From Streptomyces litmocidini (lineage in GTDB: Bacteria; Actinomycetota; Actinomycetes; Streptomycetales; Streptomycetaceae): a stretch of 64,000 nt of DNA. The notes below the pieces were generated by a model. The model worked only from the letters and a program-made list of their open reading frames with translations, was not told the DNA's origin and made no database searches. A program made the translations under genes and the position numbers. The DNA lies in assembly GCF_014649755.1 (NCBI RefSeq), contig NZ_BMTQ01000006.1, positions 248,001 through 312,000 on the forward strand, given 5' to 3'. Position 1 is the first letter of the stretch. Each line of letters opens with the position of its first letter. Below, one piece after another: positions 33,250 through 40,954 of the stretch.

Positions 33250-34020
33250 ATGCTCAGTCCACAAGTCCTCAGCAAGGGCGACCAGTACACGGTCCTCCGG
33301 CCCGACCGCCTGACCACGACGGAGGGACGGCAGGTCACGCACATACCGCTGGCCGCCGTCCAGGAGGTCCGGGCCGACGGCGACACGGCCCTGCAGATCG
33401 TCCTGACCGACGGGGCGACCCGACGGCTCCCGGGCGGCAACGCGTACGCCACCTCCGCCTTCCTCACCGCCCTGACCGCCGCCCTGCCCGAGCAGCGCGA
33501 CCCGGCCGGAAGCGCCCTCGTCACGACCGAGGAGACCGGGGCCGTGATCAAGGTGTGGCAGGTGTGGATCGGCGCGCTGACCCTCCTCGCGGCCTTCGGC
33601 GGCTACGTGTGGTGGACCGGATCCACCCACGGCGCCGGAATGGGCTTCACCGCCTTCTTCGCCGCACCCGGGACCCTACTCGGCGGACTGTCCTGCGTCG
33701 GCGTCCTCTTCAGCATCAGGACCCGGGCGACCCTCCGCCGTCGCGGCATCACCGTCGCCGCCGCCCGGCACTACCACCCGAACGGCAAGCGGGCGAGCTC
33801 CTACAAGTACACCGACACCAGTGGCAACGAGCACACCACCGGCTACGGATCCGGCCGCTCCACCCAGGAGATCCACATCGTCTACGACCCGGAGAGGCCC
33901 TCGACCAGTGTCGCCGTCGAGCCGCTCTACGTCACCGTCGTGAAGCACGCCTTCTACGCGTCCGCCTCACTCGCGCTCCTCGCGCTCGGCCTGTGGGGAG
34001 TGCTCGCCCCGTACATCTGA
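33250..34020 (+). CDS. DUF3592-like membrane protein, 256 aa
   Basis: An N-terminal PH/GRAM-like part (LRPDRLTTTEGRQVTHIPLAAVQEV), two hydrophobic helices near residues 100-150 (VWQVWIGALTLLAAFGGYVWW; FFAAPGTLLGGLSCVGVLFSI), a soluble strand-rich DUF3592-type segment (ARHYHPNGKRASSYKYTDTSGNEHTTG, IVYDPERPSTSVAVEP) and a terminal helix. It probably sits in the cytoplasmic membrane; function unknown. ATG 33250 follows CGGGG; an upstream in-frame start at 33139 would add 37 residues and is less likely. Convergent with dmdR1. Confidence 0.72.
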   Translation: MLSPQVLSKGDQYTVLRPDRLTTTEGRQVTHIPLAAVQEVRADGDTALQIVLTDGATRRLPGGNAYATSAFLTALTAALPEQRDPAGSALVTTEETGAVIKVWQVWIGALTLLAAFGGYVWWTGSTHGAGMGFTAFFAAPGTLLGGLSCVGVLFSIRTRATLRRRGITVAAARHYHPNGKRASSYKYTDTSGNEHTTGYGSGRSTQEIHIVYDPERPSTSVAVEPLYVTVVKHAFYASASLALLALGLWGVLAPYI

Positions 34021-34036
34021 CGGCGGCACGCGAAGA

Positions 34037-34060
34037 AGGGGCGCCCGCACGGGCGCCCCT
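34037..34060. terminator. Bidirectional terminator between DUF3592-like gene and dmdR1
   Basis: An 11-bp perfect stem AGGGGCGCCCG/CGGGCGCCCCT with a two-base centre, placed between convergent stops at 34020 and 34081. Confidence 0.75.
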
Positions 34061-34080
34061 CGATCACGTACCGGAAGGCG

Positions 34081-34770
34081 TCAGCGCTTCGCGACGAACA
34101 CGTGCGCCGCGATGTCCGCGTCCAGCTCCGCGGCCTCGCCGCTGCTGCCCACCAGGACACCGCCCGGCGACTCCGACACCGACACCACCGAGCCGGGCTG
34201 CACGCCCGCCCTCCGCAGCGTGTACATCAGCTGGGCGTCCGTCTGGATCGGCTCGCCGATCCGGCGGACGATCACCGTCTTGCCCTCGCTCGCGTCCAGG
34301 TCGGCGAGCGACACCATCGAGTCGTCCAGGAAGGCCTCGGCCTCCGCCTTCTCGCCCAGCTCCTCCAGGCCCGGGATCGGATTCCCGTACGGCGACTCCG
34401 TCGGGTGACGCAGCAGCTCCAGGACCCGCCGCTCCACGGCCTCGCTCATCACGTGCTCCCAGCGGCAGGCCTCGGCGTGGACCTGCTCCCACTCCAGGCC
34501 GATCACGTCGACGAGCAGGCACTCGGCCAGGCGGTGCTTGCGCATCACCCGGGTGGCGAGGCGCCGGCCCTCGTCCGTGAGCTCCAGATGGCGGTCACTC
34601 GCCACGGCCACCAGACCGTCGCGCTCCATCCGCGCCACCGTCTGGCTCACCGTCGGACCGCTCTGGTCGAGCCTCTCCGCGATCCGGGCACGCATCGGGA
34701 CCACACCTTCTTCCTCGAGCTCGAGGATGGTGCGGAGATACATCTCCGTCGTGTCGATCAGTCCGGACAT
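34081..34770 (-). CDS. dmdR1: DtxR-family iron-dependent repressor (DmdR1-type), 229 aa
   Basis: Complete DtxR architecture: winged helix (RIAERLDQSGPTVSQTVARMERDGL), dimer/metal domain with ligands in EACRWEHVMSE (equivalent to Cys102, Glu105 and His106 of DtxR) and HRLAECLL, and C-terminal SH3-like domain (GVQPGSVVSVSESPGGV). With Fe(II) it represses siderophore and iron-uptake genes. Length equals that of DmdR1 of S. coelicolor, which I recall as SCO4394 next to the SIS protein SCO4393, the same order as here. ATG 34770; the opposite strand carries a long open frame reminiscent of the antisense adm gene described there. Confidence 0.93.
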   Translation of the reverse strand: MSGLIDTTEMYLRTILELEEEGVVPMRARIAERLDQSGPTVSQTVARMERDGLVAVASDRHLELTDEGRRLATRVMRKHRLAECLLVDVIGLEWEQVHAEACRWEHVMSEAVERRVLELLRHPTESPYGNPIPGLEELGEKAEAEAFLDDSMVSLADLDASEGKTVIVRRIGEPIQTDAQLMYTLRRAGVQPGSVVSVSESPGGVLVGSSGEAAELDADIAAHVFVAKR

Positions 34771-34867
34771 ACGTGCCCCTCGATGAGTCGTGCGCTGGCC
34801 CTGCCGCAATTGTTGCGCATCGGACCGACAACCGGGCCACGCCGGGGCGAGGCGGTATTGACAGAGC

Positions 34868-34883
34868 AATGGTCCAGACCGCA
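34868..34883. promoter_or_regulatory. DasR-responsive element (dre)-like site over a TTGACA promoter
   Basis: AATGGTCCAGACCGCA; its core TGGTC-C-AGACC matches the DasR consensus TGGTCTAGACC at 10 of 11 positions. It begins four bases after a TTGACA hexamer (34858-34863), so bound DasR would block the promoter of the SIS gene. DasR is the GlcNAc/GlcN-6-P-responsive GntR regulator of Streptomyces. Confidence 0.65.
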
Positions 34884-34955
34884 CCGTGATCCGCGGCCTC
34901 GGGGAGAACGCACGCCGGGAACCGAGGGCAGCCACGACGAGAGGGAGCCGCCGCG

Positions 34956-35711
34956 ATGGGCGAGAGCAAGCTGGCCGGACAGTTCTTCGACGCCGCGATC
35001 GGCCTGCTCCAGGAGGTGCGCGACGGGGGCTCCGCCGAGATCTCCGCCGCCGGAGCCGCGATCGCCGCGGCCGTCGCGAACGGCAACCGGCTCTTCGCCT
35101 TCGGCGCCGGCCACTCCTCGCTCGCCGCCCAGGACGTCGTCTACCGGGCCGGCGGCCTCGCCCTGATGAACCTGCTCGCCGTCCCCGGCGTCGTCGGCGT
35201 CGACGTCATGCCCGCCACCCTCGGCTCCGCCCTGGAGCGCGTCGACGGCCTCGCCGGAGCGGTCCTCGACTCCTCCCCCGTCAGGGCCGGCGACGTCCTG
35301 ATCGTCATCTCCCTCTCCGGGCGCAACGCCCTGCCCGTGGAGATGGCCATGAACGCCCGCGCGCTCGGCCTCACCGTCATCGGCGTCACCTCGGTGGCGT
35401 ACGCGACGGAGACGAAGTCACGCCACGTGTCGGGGACGTACCTCAAGGACCACTGCGACATCGTCCTCGACTCGAAGATCGCCGTCGGGGACGCGGAGCT
35501 CACCCACGAGGGCATCGAGGCGCCCTTCGCCCCCGCCTCCACCGTGGTCACCTGCGCCCTCATGCAGGCCGCGATGGCCGCCGCCGCCGAGGAACTCGTG
35601 CGCCTCGGCGTCGAGCCCCCGCTGCTGCGCTCCGGCAACGTCGACGGCGGCCACGAGTGGAACGGCCGCGTGATGAACGAGTACGGCGACCGGATCTTCT
35701 ACCGGCGCTGA
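34956..35711 (+). CDS. SIS-domain sugar-phosphate protein (SCO4393/NagS-like), 251 aa
   Basis: Single SIS domain with GNRLFAFGAGHSSLAAQDVVYRAGG and the second phosphosugar loop VISLSGRNALPVEMAMNARA; similar to MurQ/AgaS-like isomerases and to SCO4393. From memory, the S. coelicolor orthologue has been implicated in aminosugar (GlcN/GlcNAc) toxicity and called NagS, acting on N-acetylglucosamine 6-phosphate; not verified here. ATG 34956 follows GGGAG. The dre-like site in its promoter independently supports an aminosugar role. Divergent from dmdR1. Cytoplasmic. Confidence 0.85.
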   Translation: MGESKLAGQFFDAAIGLLQEVRDGGSAEISAAGAAIAAAVANGNRLFAFGAGHSSLAAQDVVYRAGGLALMNLLAVPGVVGVDVMPATLGSALERVDGLAGAVLDSSPVRAGDVLIVISLSGRNALPVEMAMNARALGLTVIGVTSVAYATETKSRHVSGTYLKDHCDIVLDSKIAVGDAELTHEGIEAPFAPASTVVTCALMQAAMAAAAEELVRLGVEPPLLRSGNVDGGHEWNGRVMNEYGDRIFYRR

Positions 35712-35723
35712 GGCCCGTACGGG

Positions 35724-36047
35724 CTATGCCGCCGGATGCGGGGCCCGCCCGCACCGCGGGCTCCGTCGGCTCGCCGTGACGAGGGCGATCCCGATGAGCT
35801 CCAGGAAGTTTCCGACGAAGGCGAGCCACGGGTCACGCGACACGACGTCGATCGGCAGGACGAAGTAGGCGGCCACCGAGGCGAGAAGACCCGTGCCCAC
35901 CAGCACGGCGCCGATGCCGTAGACCCGGGGCCGCCGGACGCTCCGGCGTGCCGGAGCGATCACCCAGCCCGTGCGGAACGCGGCCACGCCCATCGCGATT
36001 GCCACCACGCCGAAAGGCACGGTCGCGCCCATGATCCACGCCATCAT
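35724..36047 (-). CDS. Small integral membrane protein, 107 aa
   Basis: Three hydrophobic helices (WIMGATVPFGVVAIAMGVAAF, VYGIGAVLVGTGLLASVAAYFVL, FVGNFLELIGIALVTAS) joined by a short basic loop (APARRSVRRPR). Function unknown. I chose ATG 36047 because GGGGGG lies five bases upstream; ATG 36083 would add 12 residues. Convergent with the SIS gene 12 bp away. Confidence 0.65.
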   Translation of the reverse strand: MMAWIMGATVPFGVVAIAMGVAAFRTGWVIAPARRSVRRPRVYGIGAVLVGTGLLASVAAYFVLPIDVVSRDPWLAFVGNFLELIGIALVTASRRSPRCGRAPHPAA

Positions 36048-36150
36048 GACGGCCCCCCACGAAGTTCCCGGACGTGAGCCCATCGTCGTCCCGCCCGCCG
36101 GGGACCGTCCATGCCGGAGCCCGGCAGCGTCCGGCCCCCCTCGTTGCCGG

Positions 36151-36708
36151 TCAGGCGCGGCCCATCACCTGCGTCACCCGCGTGAAGCCGTCCGCCCCGT
36201 GGCCCCGCTCCACCGCCCGGAGCGCCAGGGCCTCCGCCGCGCGCATGACGCTCGCGTCGATGCCGTGCGCCTCGGCGGCGTGCACGACGTGGCCCGTCGT
36301 CGACACGGCCGAGGTCAGCGGATTGCCCTCGCCCGAGTACGAGCCGCCGTCCACGTCCTCGGCCCACTCCTGGAACAGCGGCGGCAGGATCGCCCCGACG
36401 CCCCGGGCGAACGGCGCGAACTCCCGCGCCGGGATCCCCTCCGCGCGGGCGACCGCGAGGGCGTGCACGTACCCCGTCACCGCCGTCCGGAAGACGTCGC
36501 GCAGCGCCACGTCGTACGCGGCGGCCCGGCCGACGTCCTCCCCGAGGCGGGTGGGGGAACCGCCCAGCGCGTCGAGCACCGCCCGGTGCTCGCGGTACAG
36601 CGGCTCGGGGCCGCTGTGCAGGAACACCCCGGCGGACGTCCCGACGGTCGGCGTCGGGGTCATGATCGCGCCGTCCAGGTAGCCGATCCCGTGCTCCGCC
36701 GCCCAAGG
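36151..36708 (-). pseudogene. Imine reductase-like NAD(P)-dependent oxidoreductase, N-terminally truncated
   Basis: The reading frame contains the C-terminal all-helical domain and the linker of imine reductase/6PGDH-like enzymes (WAAEHGIGYLDGAIMTPTPT, AAYDVALRDVFRTAVTGYVHAL, ending RVTQVMGRA), but the whole NAD(P)-binding Rossmann half is missing. Sequence upstream of the WAAEHG point is antisense to the HxlR gene. Full-length homologues are about 290 residues; about 185 remain. Probably a deletion joined the divergent HxlR gene to the middle of this gene. No credible start codon or ribosome-binding site belongs to the remnant. Confidence 0.75.
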
Positions 36709-36715
36709 GACGCGG

Positions 36716-37066
36716 ATGACACGCCTCAAGGCCCAGGACACGAACGTCTGCGGCGTGACGGCCGCGATCGCCGTGATCGACGGCAAGTGGAAGACGTCGC
36801 TGCTGTGGCTGCCGGAGTCGGGACCGCACCGGCCCGGCGAACTGCGCCGCAGGATCCCCGAGATCAGCGAGAAGGTGCTGACGCAGGCGCTGCGGGAGAT
36901 GGAGACGGACGGTCTCGTCCACCGCGAGGTGCACGACGTGCTGCCGCCGAAGACCGTCTACTCGCTGACGGGGTCCGGGCGCGAACTGTCCGCACTGCTC
37001 GGCCCGCTGTCGGACTGGGGCCCTCGCCGGCTGGACCGGATGAAGGAGGCGCGGACCTCCTCCTGA
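36716..37066 (+). CDS. HxlR-family (DUF24) transcriptional regulator, 116 aa
   Basis: Winged-helix HxlR protein: CGVTAAIAVIDGKWKTSLLWLPESGPHRPGELRRR with the family N-terminal cysteine, recognition part ISEKVLTQALREMETDGLVHRE, wing VLPPKTVYSLTGSGREL. Many members sense electrophiles or thiol stress through that cysteine. ATG 36716 follows AAGGGA. It probably controlled the adjacent oxidoreductase before that gene lost its 5' half; whether its own operator survives is doubtful. Confidence 0.88.
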   Translation: MTRLKAQDTNVCGVTAAIAVIDGKWKTSLLWLPESGPHRPGELRRRIPEISEKVLTQALREMETDGLVHREVHDVLPPKTVYSLTGSGRELSALLGPLSDWGPRRLDRMKEARTSS

Positions 37067-37132
37067 GGCCCTGTCGTTCCCCTCTCCTCCCGGGCCGCCA
37101 CCAGGTTCTCCCGGGCGCCCGGCCCCGACAAG

Positions 37133-37152
37133 CACCCACAAAAAAGTGGGTG
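37133..37152. terminator. Hairpin with A6 loop
   Basis: CACCCAC-AAAAAA-GTGGGTG between the convergent HxlR and PAS-protein genes; 7-bp stem, ending 11 bp before the PAS gene stop. Confidence 0.5.
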
Positions 37153-37162
37153 TACGGGAGGG

Positions 37163-38485
37163 CTAGGGCGCGTCGCCGAGGTCCAGGCACGCCGCCACCC
37201 GGGACGCCACCGCCTCCGCGTAGACCACGTCCTCGCGCTCGAAGGACGCGCGGCAGGCGGCCCGCAGGAACGTCAGTACGCCGAGGGTGCGCCCCCGGGA
37301 GCGCAGGACCACGCACAGGGCGTGCGCCGCGTCCCCCGGCCACTGGTGGGCCTCCGCCCACACCTCGGCCGTCCGGCCCGCGCTCGCCCGCACCGTGCCC
37401 ACCCGGTCCCAGGCCTGGAGCGCCGGGTGCCGGGGCCCGTACCGCAGCGGGATGCCGCCGCCCACGACGGGCGAGGACGGGCCGGGGGCGGCGCCCGCCG
37501 GGGTGGCCAGGGTCCGCGTGAGGCGCCGCTCCCCCGCGGGACGGTCCACCAGGGCGTGGTCGGCGAACCCGGCCAGGGCGAAGTCGAGCAGGACCGTCGC
37601 CGCCTCGGCCGGGTCCTCGCACTCCGCGGCCGCCGCGCCCGCCCGGTGCAGCTGGCTCCACCGGAACCGCAGCCGGTCGGCCTCGCGCGCCGCGACCCGC
37701 TCCTCCGTGACGTCCTGGAACAGCCAGGCCACGCCCAGCGGCACCGGCTCCTCGGCCATCGGCGAGGACAGCAGCAGGAATCCGCTGCGCCAGCACCGGC
37801 GCCGCTCCTCCGTGCCGGTCCGCAGCGTCACCCACACCTCGGCGGGCGCGGGCGGCGTGCCCTCGGCCAGGACGTGCTGGAGGGCGGCCTCCAGCTCCTC
37901 CGCGCCGTGCACGACGACGTCGCCGAGGGGCCGCCCGAGCAGGGCCGTGCGGCCGGTCCCGAAGGCGCGGGCCGCGTGGGCGTTGACCATGGCGGGGCGC
38001 AGGTCGGCGTCGACGAGGACGACGCCCCAGGAGGCGTCGTCGAACAGGGCCTCGCTGAGGGCCACGGACCGCTCCAGGTCGAGCTGGACGTGGACCTCGC
38101 TGAACGCGCAGTACACGCCCGCCGGGCTGCCGTCCGCGCCGCGCACGCCCGCGGCCTGGCTCCGTACGAGGACGCGCCCGCCGTCCTTGCGCAGCAGCAC
38201 GAACTCGTGGACCTGGCGGCCGGTGCCCTTCATGGCCCGCATCAGCCGGCCCAGGGTCTCCTCGGCGTCCGCGCTGCGCGCCGCCCACCCCTCGAACCCG
38301 CGCCGCCCGACCGCCTCGGCGGCGGACCAGCCGAGGATCCGCTCGGCCTCCCGGTTCCAGTGCGTGATCGTCCCGTCGGCGTCGAACGCGCAGAGCGCGG
38401 CGTCCATCCCGTCGAGCAGCGCGGCCAGCAGATCCGCCCCCGGGACGGACACGGCGTCGCTCGTGGCCTCTGTGAATGCGCTCAT
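37163..38485 (-). CDS. PAS-PAS-GAF sensor protein, 440 aa
   Basis: A first PAS domain (ALCAFDADGTITHWNREAERILGW...), a second (VVLVDADLRPAMVNAHAARAFG), and a C-terminal GAF-like part (AVASRVAACLDLG end). Similar to the sensory half of Streptomyces PAS/GAF/SpoIIE phosphatases, but no PP2C (SpoIIE) or kinase domain follows, so it must signal by protein contact or be a remnant. I chose MSAF at 38485 because GGGGGG lies seven bases upstream; MGGAWMSAF at 38500 has a poorer site. Cytoplasmic. Confidence 0.78.
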   Translation of the reverse strand: MSAFTEATSDAVSVPGADLLAALLDGMDAALCAFDADGTITHWNREAERILGWSAAEAVGRRGFEGWAARSADAEETLGRLMRAMKGTGRQVHEFVLLRKDGGRVLVRSQAAGVRGADGSPAGVYCAFSEVHVQLDLERSVALSEALFDDASWGVVLVDADLRPAMVNAHAARAFGTGRTALLGRPLGDVVVHGAEELEAALQHVLAEGTPPAPAEVWVTLRTGTEERRRCWRSGFLLLSSPMAEEPVPLGVAWLFQDVTEERVAAREADRLRFRWSQLHRAGAAAAECEDPAEAATVLLDFALAGFADHALVDRPAGERRLTRTLATPAGAAPGPSSPVVGGGIPLRYGPRHPALQAWDRVGTVRASAGRTAEVWAEAHQWPGDAAHALCVVLRSRGRTLGVLTFLRAACRASFEREDVVYAEAVASRVAACLDLGDAP

Positions 38486-38584
38486 CCAGGCACCCCCCAT
38501 GCTGCGACCCATTCAACTGGAACGTGACCCAGCGCACACCGTCTTCGCTCGAATCGTTCGTTTCGAATCACCTGAAAAAACCGC

Positions 38585-38613
38585 TTGAGCGGGGGACGGA
38601 CCGTTCGTAGGGT
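38585..38613 (+). promoter_or_regulatory. Sigma-HrdB-type promoter for the 12-codon gene
   Basis: TTGAGC (38585-38590), 17-bp spacer, TAGGGT (38608-38613). Transcription would start near 38620 and give a short leader reaching the Shine-Dalgarno at 38627. Confidence 0.7.
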
Positions 38614-38626
38614 GTGGGTACACGCG

Positions 38627-38640
38627 AAAGGAGGTGATCC
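38627..38640 (+). promoter_or_regulatory. Perfect 14-nt Shine-Dalgarno (AAAGGAGGTGATCC)
   Basis: Exactly complementary to the conserved 3' end of bacterial 16S rRNA (GGATCACCTCCTTT). It precedes a 12-codon ORF; the GGAGG-to-ATG distance is 12 bases, somewhat long. Confidence 0.8.
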
Positions 38641-38646
38641 GAAAAA

Positions 38647-38685
38647 ATGGTTTCTTTTCGGACTCGTGAGGTGACTGCGGGCTGA
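38647..38685 (+). CDS. Twelve-residue peptide MVSFRTREVTAG (leader/micropeptide candidate)
   Basis: A 13-codon ORF directly after a perfect anti-16S complement and a good HrdB-like promoter. Its stop codon overlaps the left arm of a 10-bp hairpin (38684-38723), so the ribosome finishing this peptide would sit on the hairpin. No gene follows on this strand (pdxH is antiparallel), so it may be a regulatory micro-ORF, a decoy that captures ribosomes, or a true micropeptide. I do not know a family for it. Confidence 0.5.
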   Translation: MVSFRTREVTAG

Positions 38686-38723
38686 GGCCTGCCAGTCGCA
38701 CTCTGTGCACCTCGGCAGGCCTT
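38684..38723 (+). terminator. Hairpin at the end of the 12-codon ORF
   Basis: Stem GAGGCCTGCC/GGCAGGCCTT (one G-T pair) with inner GCAC/GTGC; followed by a C/T-rich stretch. It overlaps the ORF's TGA (38683-38685). Confidence 0.6.
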
Positions 38724-38748
38724 CTGCCGAACACCAACGCAGTCACCC

Positions 38749-38825
38749 GACCCGTGAGTCGCCGGCAAGTCCGGCCGGCCGGTCTCCGTCCGAACCTAGG
38801 CGGACGGAGCCGAGACTCACGGGTC
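38749..38825. terminator. Three-way-junction terminator or structured element downstream of pdxH
   Basis: Closing stem of 12 perfect bp (GACCCGTGAGTC at 38749-38760 and its complement at 38814-38825) enclosing GCCGG/CCGGC and CTCCGTCCG/CGGACGGAG hairpins (38784-38809). It lies between the 12-codon gene and the antiparallel pdxH. Confidence 0.55.
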
Positions 38826-38845
38826 GTCTGCGTCTCCGGGGCCCG

Positions 38846-39514
38846 TCAGGGCGCCAGCCGCTCCACCCGCCAGGCGCCGTCCGGCTCCTGGACGTAGCGC
38901 AGGCGGTCGTGGAGGCGGTTCTCGTGGCCCTGCCAGAACTCGACCGTCTCGGGGACGACCCGGATGCCGCCCCAGGCCGGGGGGACCGGGACCTGTTCGT
39001 GGGCGGGGTAGCGGGCGGCCAGTTCCTCGTAGCGGGCGAGGAGATCCGCGCGGGACGGGATCACCGTGGACTGGGGACTGGCCCAGGCGCCGAGCTGGGA
39101 GCCGTGGGGGCGGGTGCGGAAGTAGGCGACCGTCTCGTCGCGGCCGACGCGGGTCGCGCGGCCGGTGACGATGACCTGGCGGGCCAGGGGGTGCCAGGGG
39201 AAGAGGAGGGAGGCGTACGGGTTCGCCGAGAGTTCCCTGCCCTTGCGGGACTCGTAGTTGGTGAAGAAGACGAAGCCGGCCTCGTCGTAGTGCTTGAGGA
39301 GGACCGTGCGGGACGACGGGCGGCCTTCGGGGGTCGCCGTCGAGACGATCATCGCGTTCGGTTCGTGGATCGCCGGGTTCGCGGCGGTCTCCTTGAACCA
39401 GCGGGCGAACTGCCCGATCGGTTCGGGGGCGAGGTCGGCCGCGGACAGTTCCGTGGTGCGGTACTGCTCGCGCATGTCGGCGGGATCCAGGGCGTCGGTC
39501 ACGGGATCGGTCAC
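38846..39514 (-). CDS. pdxH: Pyridoxamine/pyridoxine 5'-phosphate oxidase, 222 aa
   Basis: Clear PdxH: PNAMIVSTATPEGRPSSRTVLLKHYDEAGFVFFTNYESRKG, FPWHPLARQVIVTGRATRV and the C-terminal signature VVPETVEFWQGHENRLHDRLRY...WRVERLAP. The FMN-dependent enzyme makes pyridoxal 5'-phosphate, cytoplasmic homodimer. Length equals the E. coli enzyme (218). Start GTG 39514 (VTDPVTDA) with AGGA eight bases upstream. Divergent from citrate synthase. Confidence 0.96.
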   Translation of the reverse strand: MTDPVTDALDPADMREQYRTTELSAADLAPEPIGQFARWFKETAANPAIHEPNAMIVSTATPEGRPSSRTVLLKHYDEAGFVFFTNYESRKGRELSANPYASLLFPWHPLARQVIVTGRATRVGRDETVAYFRTRPHGSQLGAWASPQSTVIPSRADLLARYEELAARYPAHEQVPVPPAWGGIRVVPETVEFWQGHENRLHDRLRYVQEPDGAWRVERLAP

Positions 39515-39709
39515 AGGGCCATCCTGCCGCAGCGGCCCAGTCTGCCCGGCACCACGGGGGGTTAATCCTCTCTCGCCGGATCGGCGCAGTGTGCCGGATG
39601 TCACGCTTCCCCGCATCATCGGAACCGTACAGACTCTTCCGCTGGATGACTGTTGATTCCCCACGATCGCCCCACACGGTTGATCGATCATCGATAGAGG
39701 AGCTGCCTG

Positions 39710-40810
39710 ATGTCCGACTTCGTACCCGGGCTCGAGGGAGTCGTCGCGTTCGAGACGGAGATCGCCGAACCCGACAAGGAAGGCGGTGCCCTCCGCTACC
39801 GCGGGGTCGACATCGAGGACCTCGTGGGTCACGTCTCCTTCGGCAACGTCTGGGGGCTGCTCGTCGACGGCGCCTTCAACCCCGGCCTCCCGGCCGCCGA
39901 GCCCTTCCCGATCCCCGTGCACTCCGGTGACATCCGCGTCGACGTGCAGTCCGCGCTCGCGATGCTCGCGCCCGTGTGGGGCCTCAAACCGCTCCTCGAC
40001 ATCTCCGCCGAGCAGGCCCGCGACGACCTCGCCCGCGCGGCCGTCATGGCCCTCTCGTACGTCGCGCAGTCCGCGCGCGGCCAGGGCCTGCCGATGGTCC
40101 CGCAGAGCGAGATCGACAAGGCGGAGTCCATCGTCGAGCGCTTCATGATCCGCTGGCGCGGCGAGCCCGACCCGAAGCACGTCAAGGCCGTCGACGCCTA
40201 CTGGACCTCGGCCGCCGAGCACGGCATGAACGCGTCCACCTTCACCGCGCGCGTCATCGCCTCGACCGGCGCGGACGTGGCCGCCTCCCTCTCCGGCGCC
40301 GTCGGCGCCATGTCCGGCCCGCTGCACGGCGGCGCGCCCTCCCGCGTCCTCGGCATGATCGAGGAGATCGAGCGGACCGGCGACGCCACCGCGTACGTGA
40401 AGCAGGCCCTCGACAAGGGCGAGCGCCTCATGGGCTTCGGCCACCGCGTCTACCGCGCCGAGGACCCCCGCGCCCGCGTGCTCCGCCGTACGGCCAAGGA
40501 GCTGGCGGCGCCGCGCTTCGAGGTCGCCGAGGCACTGGAGAAGGCCGCCCTGGAGGAGCTGCACAACCGCCGCCCCGACCGGGTCCTGGCGACGAACGTC
40601 GAGTTCTGGGCGGCCATCGTCCTGGACTTCGCCGAGGTCCCGGCGCACATGTTCACGTCGATGTTCACCTGCGCCCGCACGGCCGGCTGGTCCGCGCACA
40701 TCCTGGAGCAGAAGCGCACCGGCCGCCTCGTGCGCCCCTCGGCCCGCTACACGGGCCCCGGCCAGCGGAACCCGCGCGAGATCGAGGGTTTCGCCGACAT
40801 CGCCGGCTAG
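39710..40810 (+). CDS. Citrate synthase (short, type II-like paralogue), 366 aa
   Basis: Contains the citrate synthase signature GFGHRVYRAEDPRARVL and active-site histidine regions SAAEHGMNAST and GPLHGGAPS. It condenses oxaloacetate with acetyl-CoA (or a methylcitrate-type reaction with propionyl-CoA). The N-terminus MSDFVPGLEGVVAFETEIAEPD is that of the actinobacterial 'citrate synthase 2' family (I recall SCO4388). ATG follows AGAGGAG. The upstream region holds GATCGATCATCGAT. Divergent from pdxH. Confidence 0.93.
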   Translation: MSDFVPGLEGVVAFETEIAEPDKEGGALRYRGVDIEDLVGHVSFGNVWGLLVDGAFNPGLPAAEPFPIPVHSGDIRVDVQSALAMLAPVWGLKPLLDISAEQARDDLARAAVMALSYVAQSARGQGLPMVPQSEIDKAESIVERFMIRWRGEPDPKHVKAVDAYWTSAAEHGMNASTFTARVIASTGADVAASLSGAVGAMSGPLHGGAPSRVLGMIEEIERTGDATAYVKQALDKGERLMGFGHRVYRAEDPRARVLRRTAKELAAPRFEVAEALEKAALEELHNRRPDRVLATNVEFWAAIVLDFAEVPAHMFTSMFTCARTAGWSAHILEQKRTGRLVRPSARYTGPGQRNPREIEGFADIAG

Positions 40811-40954
40811 GGCGACGAAGGGCCTGGCGCTCTCCGCGGGGAGGCCACCGGGAAGTCCGCCGGGCGGGTGCGACCCTTCGCGACCTCGCCGTGTCGAACG
40901 GGGCACGAGGAGGCGCAAGAGCGTTTCCCGGGGCAGGAGGTTCTCGCGCCACGG

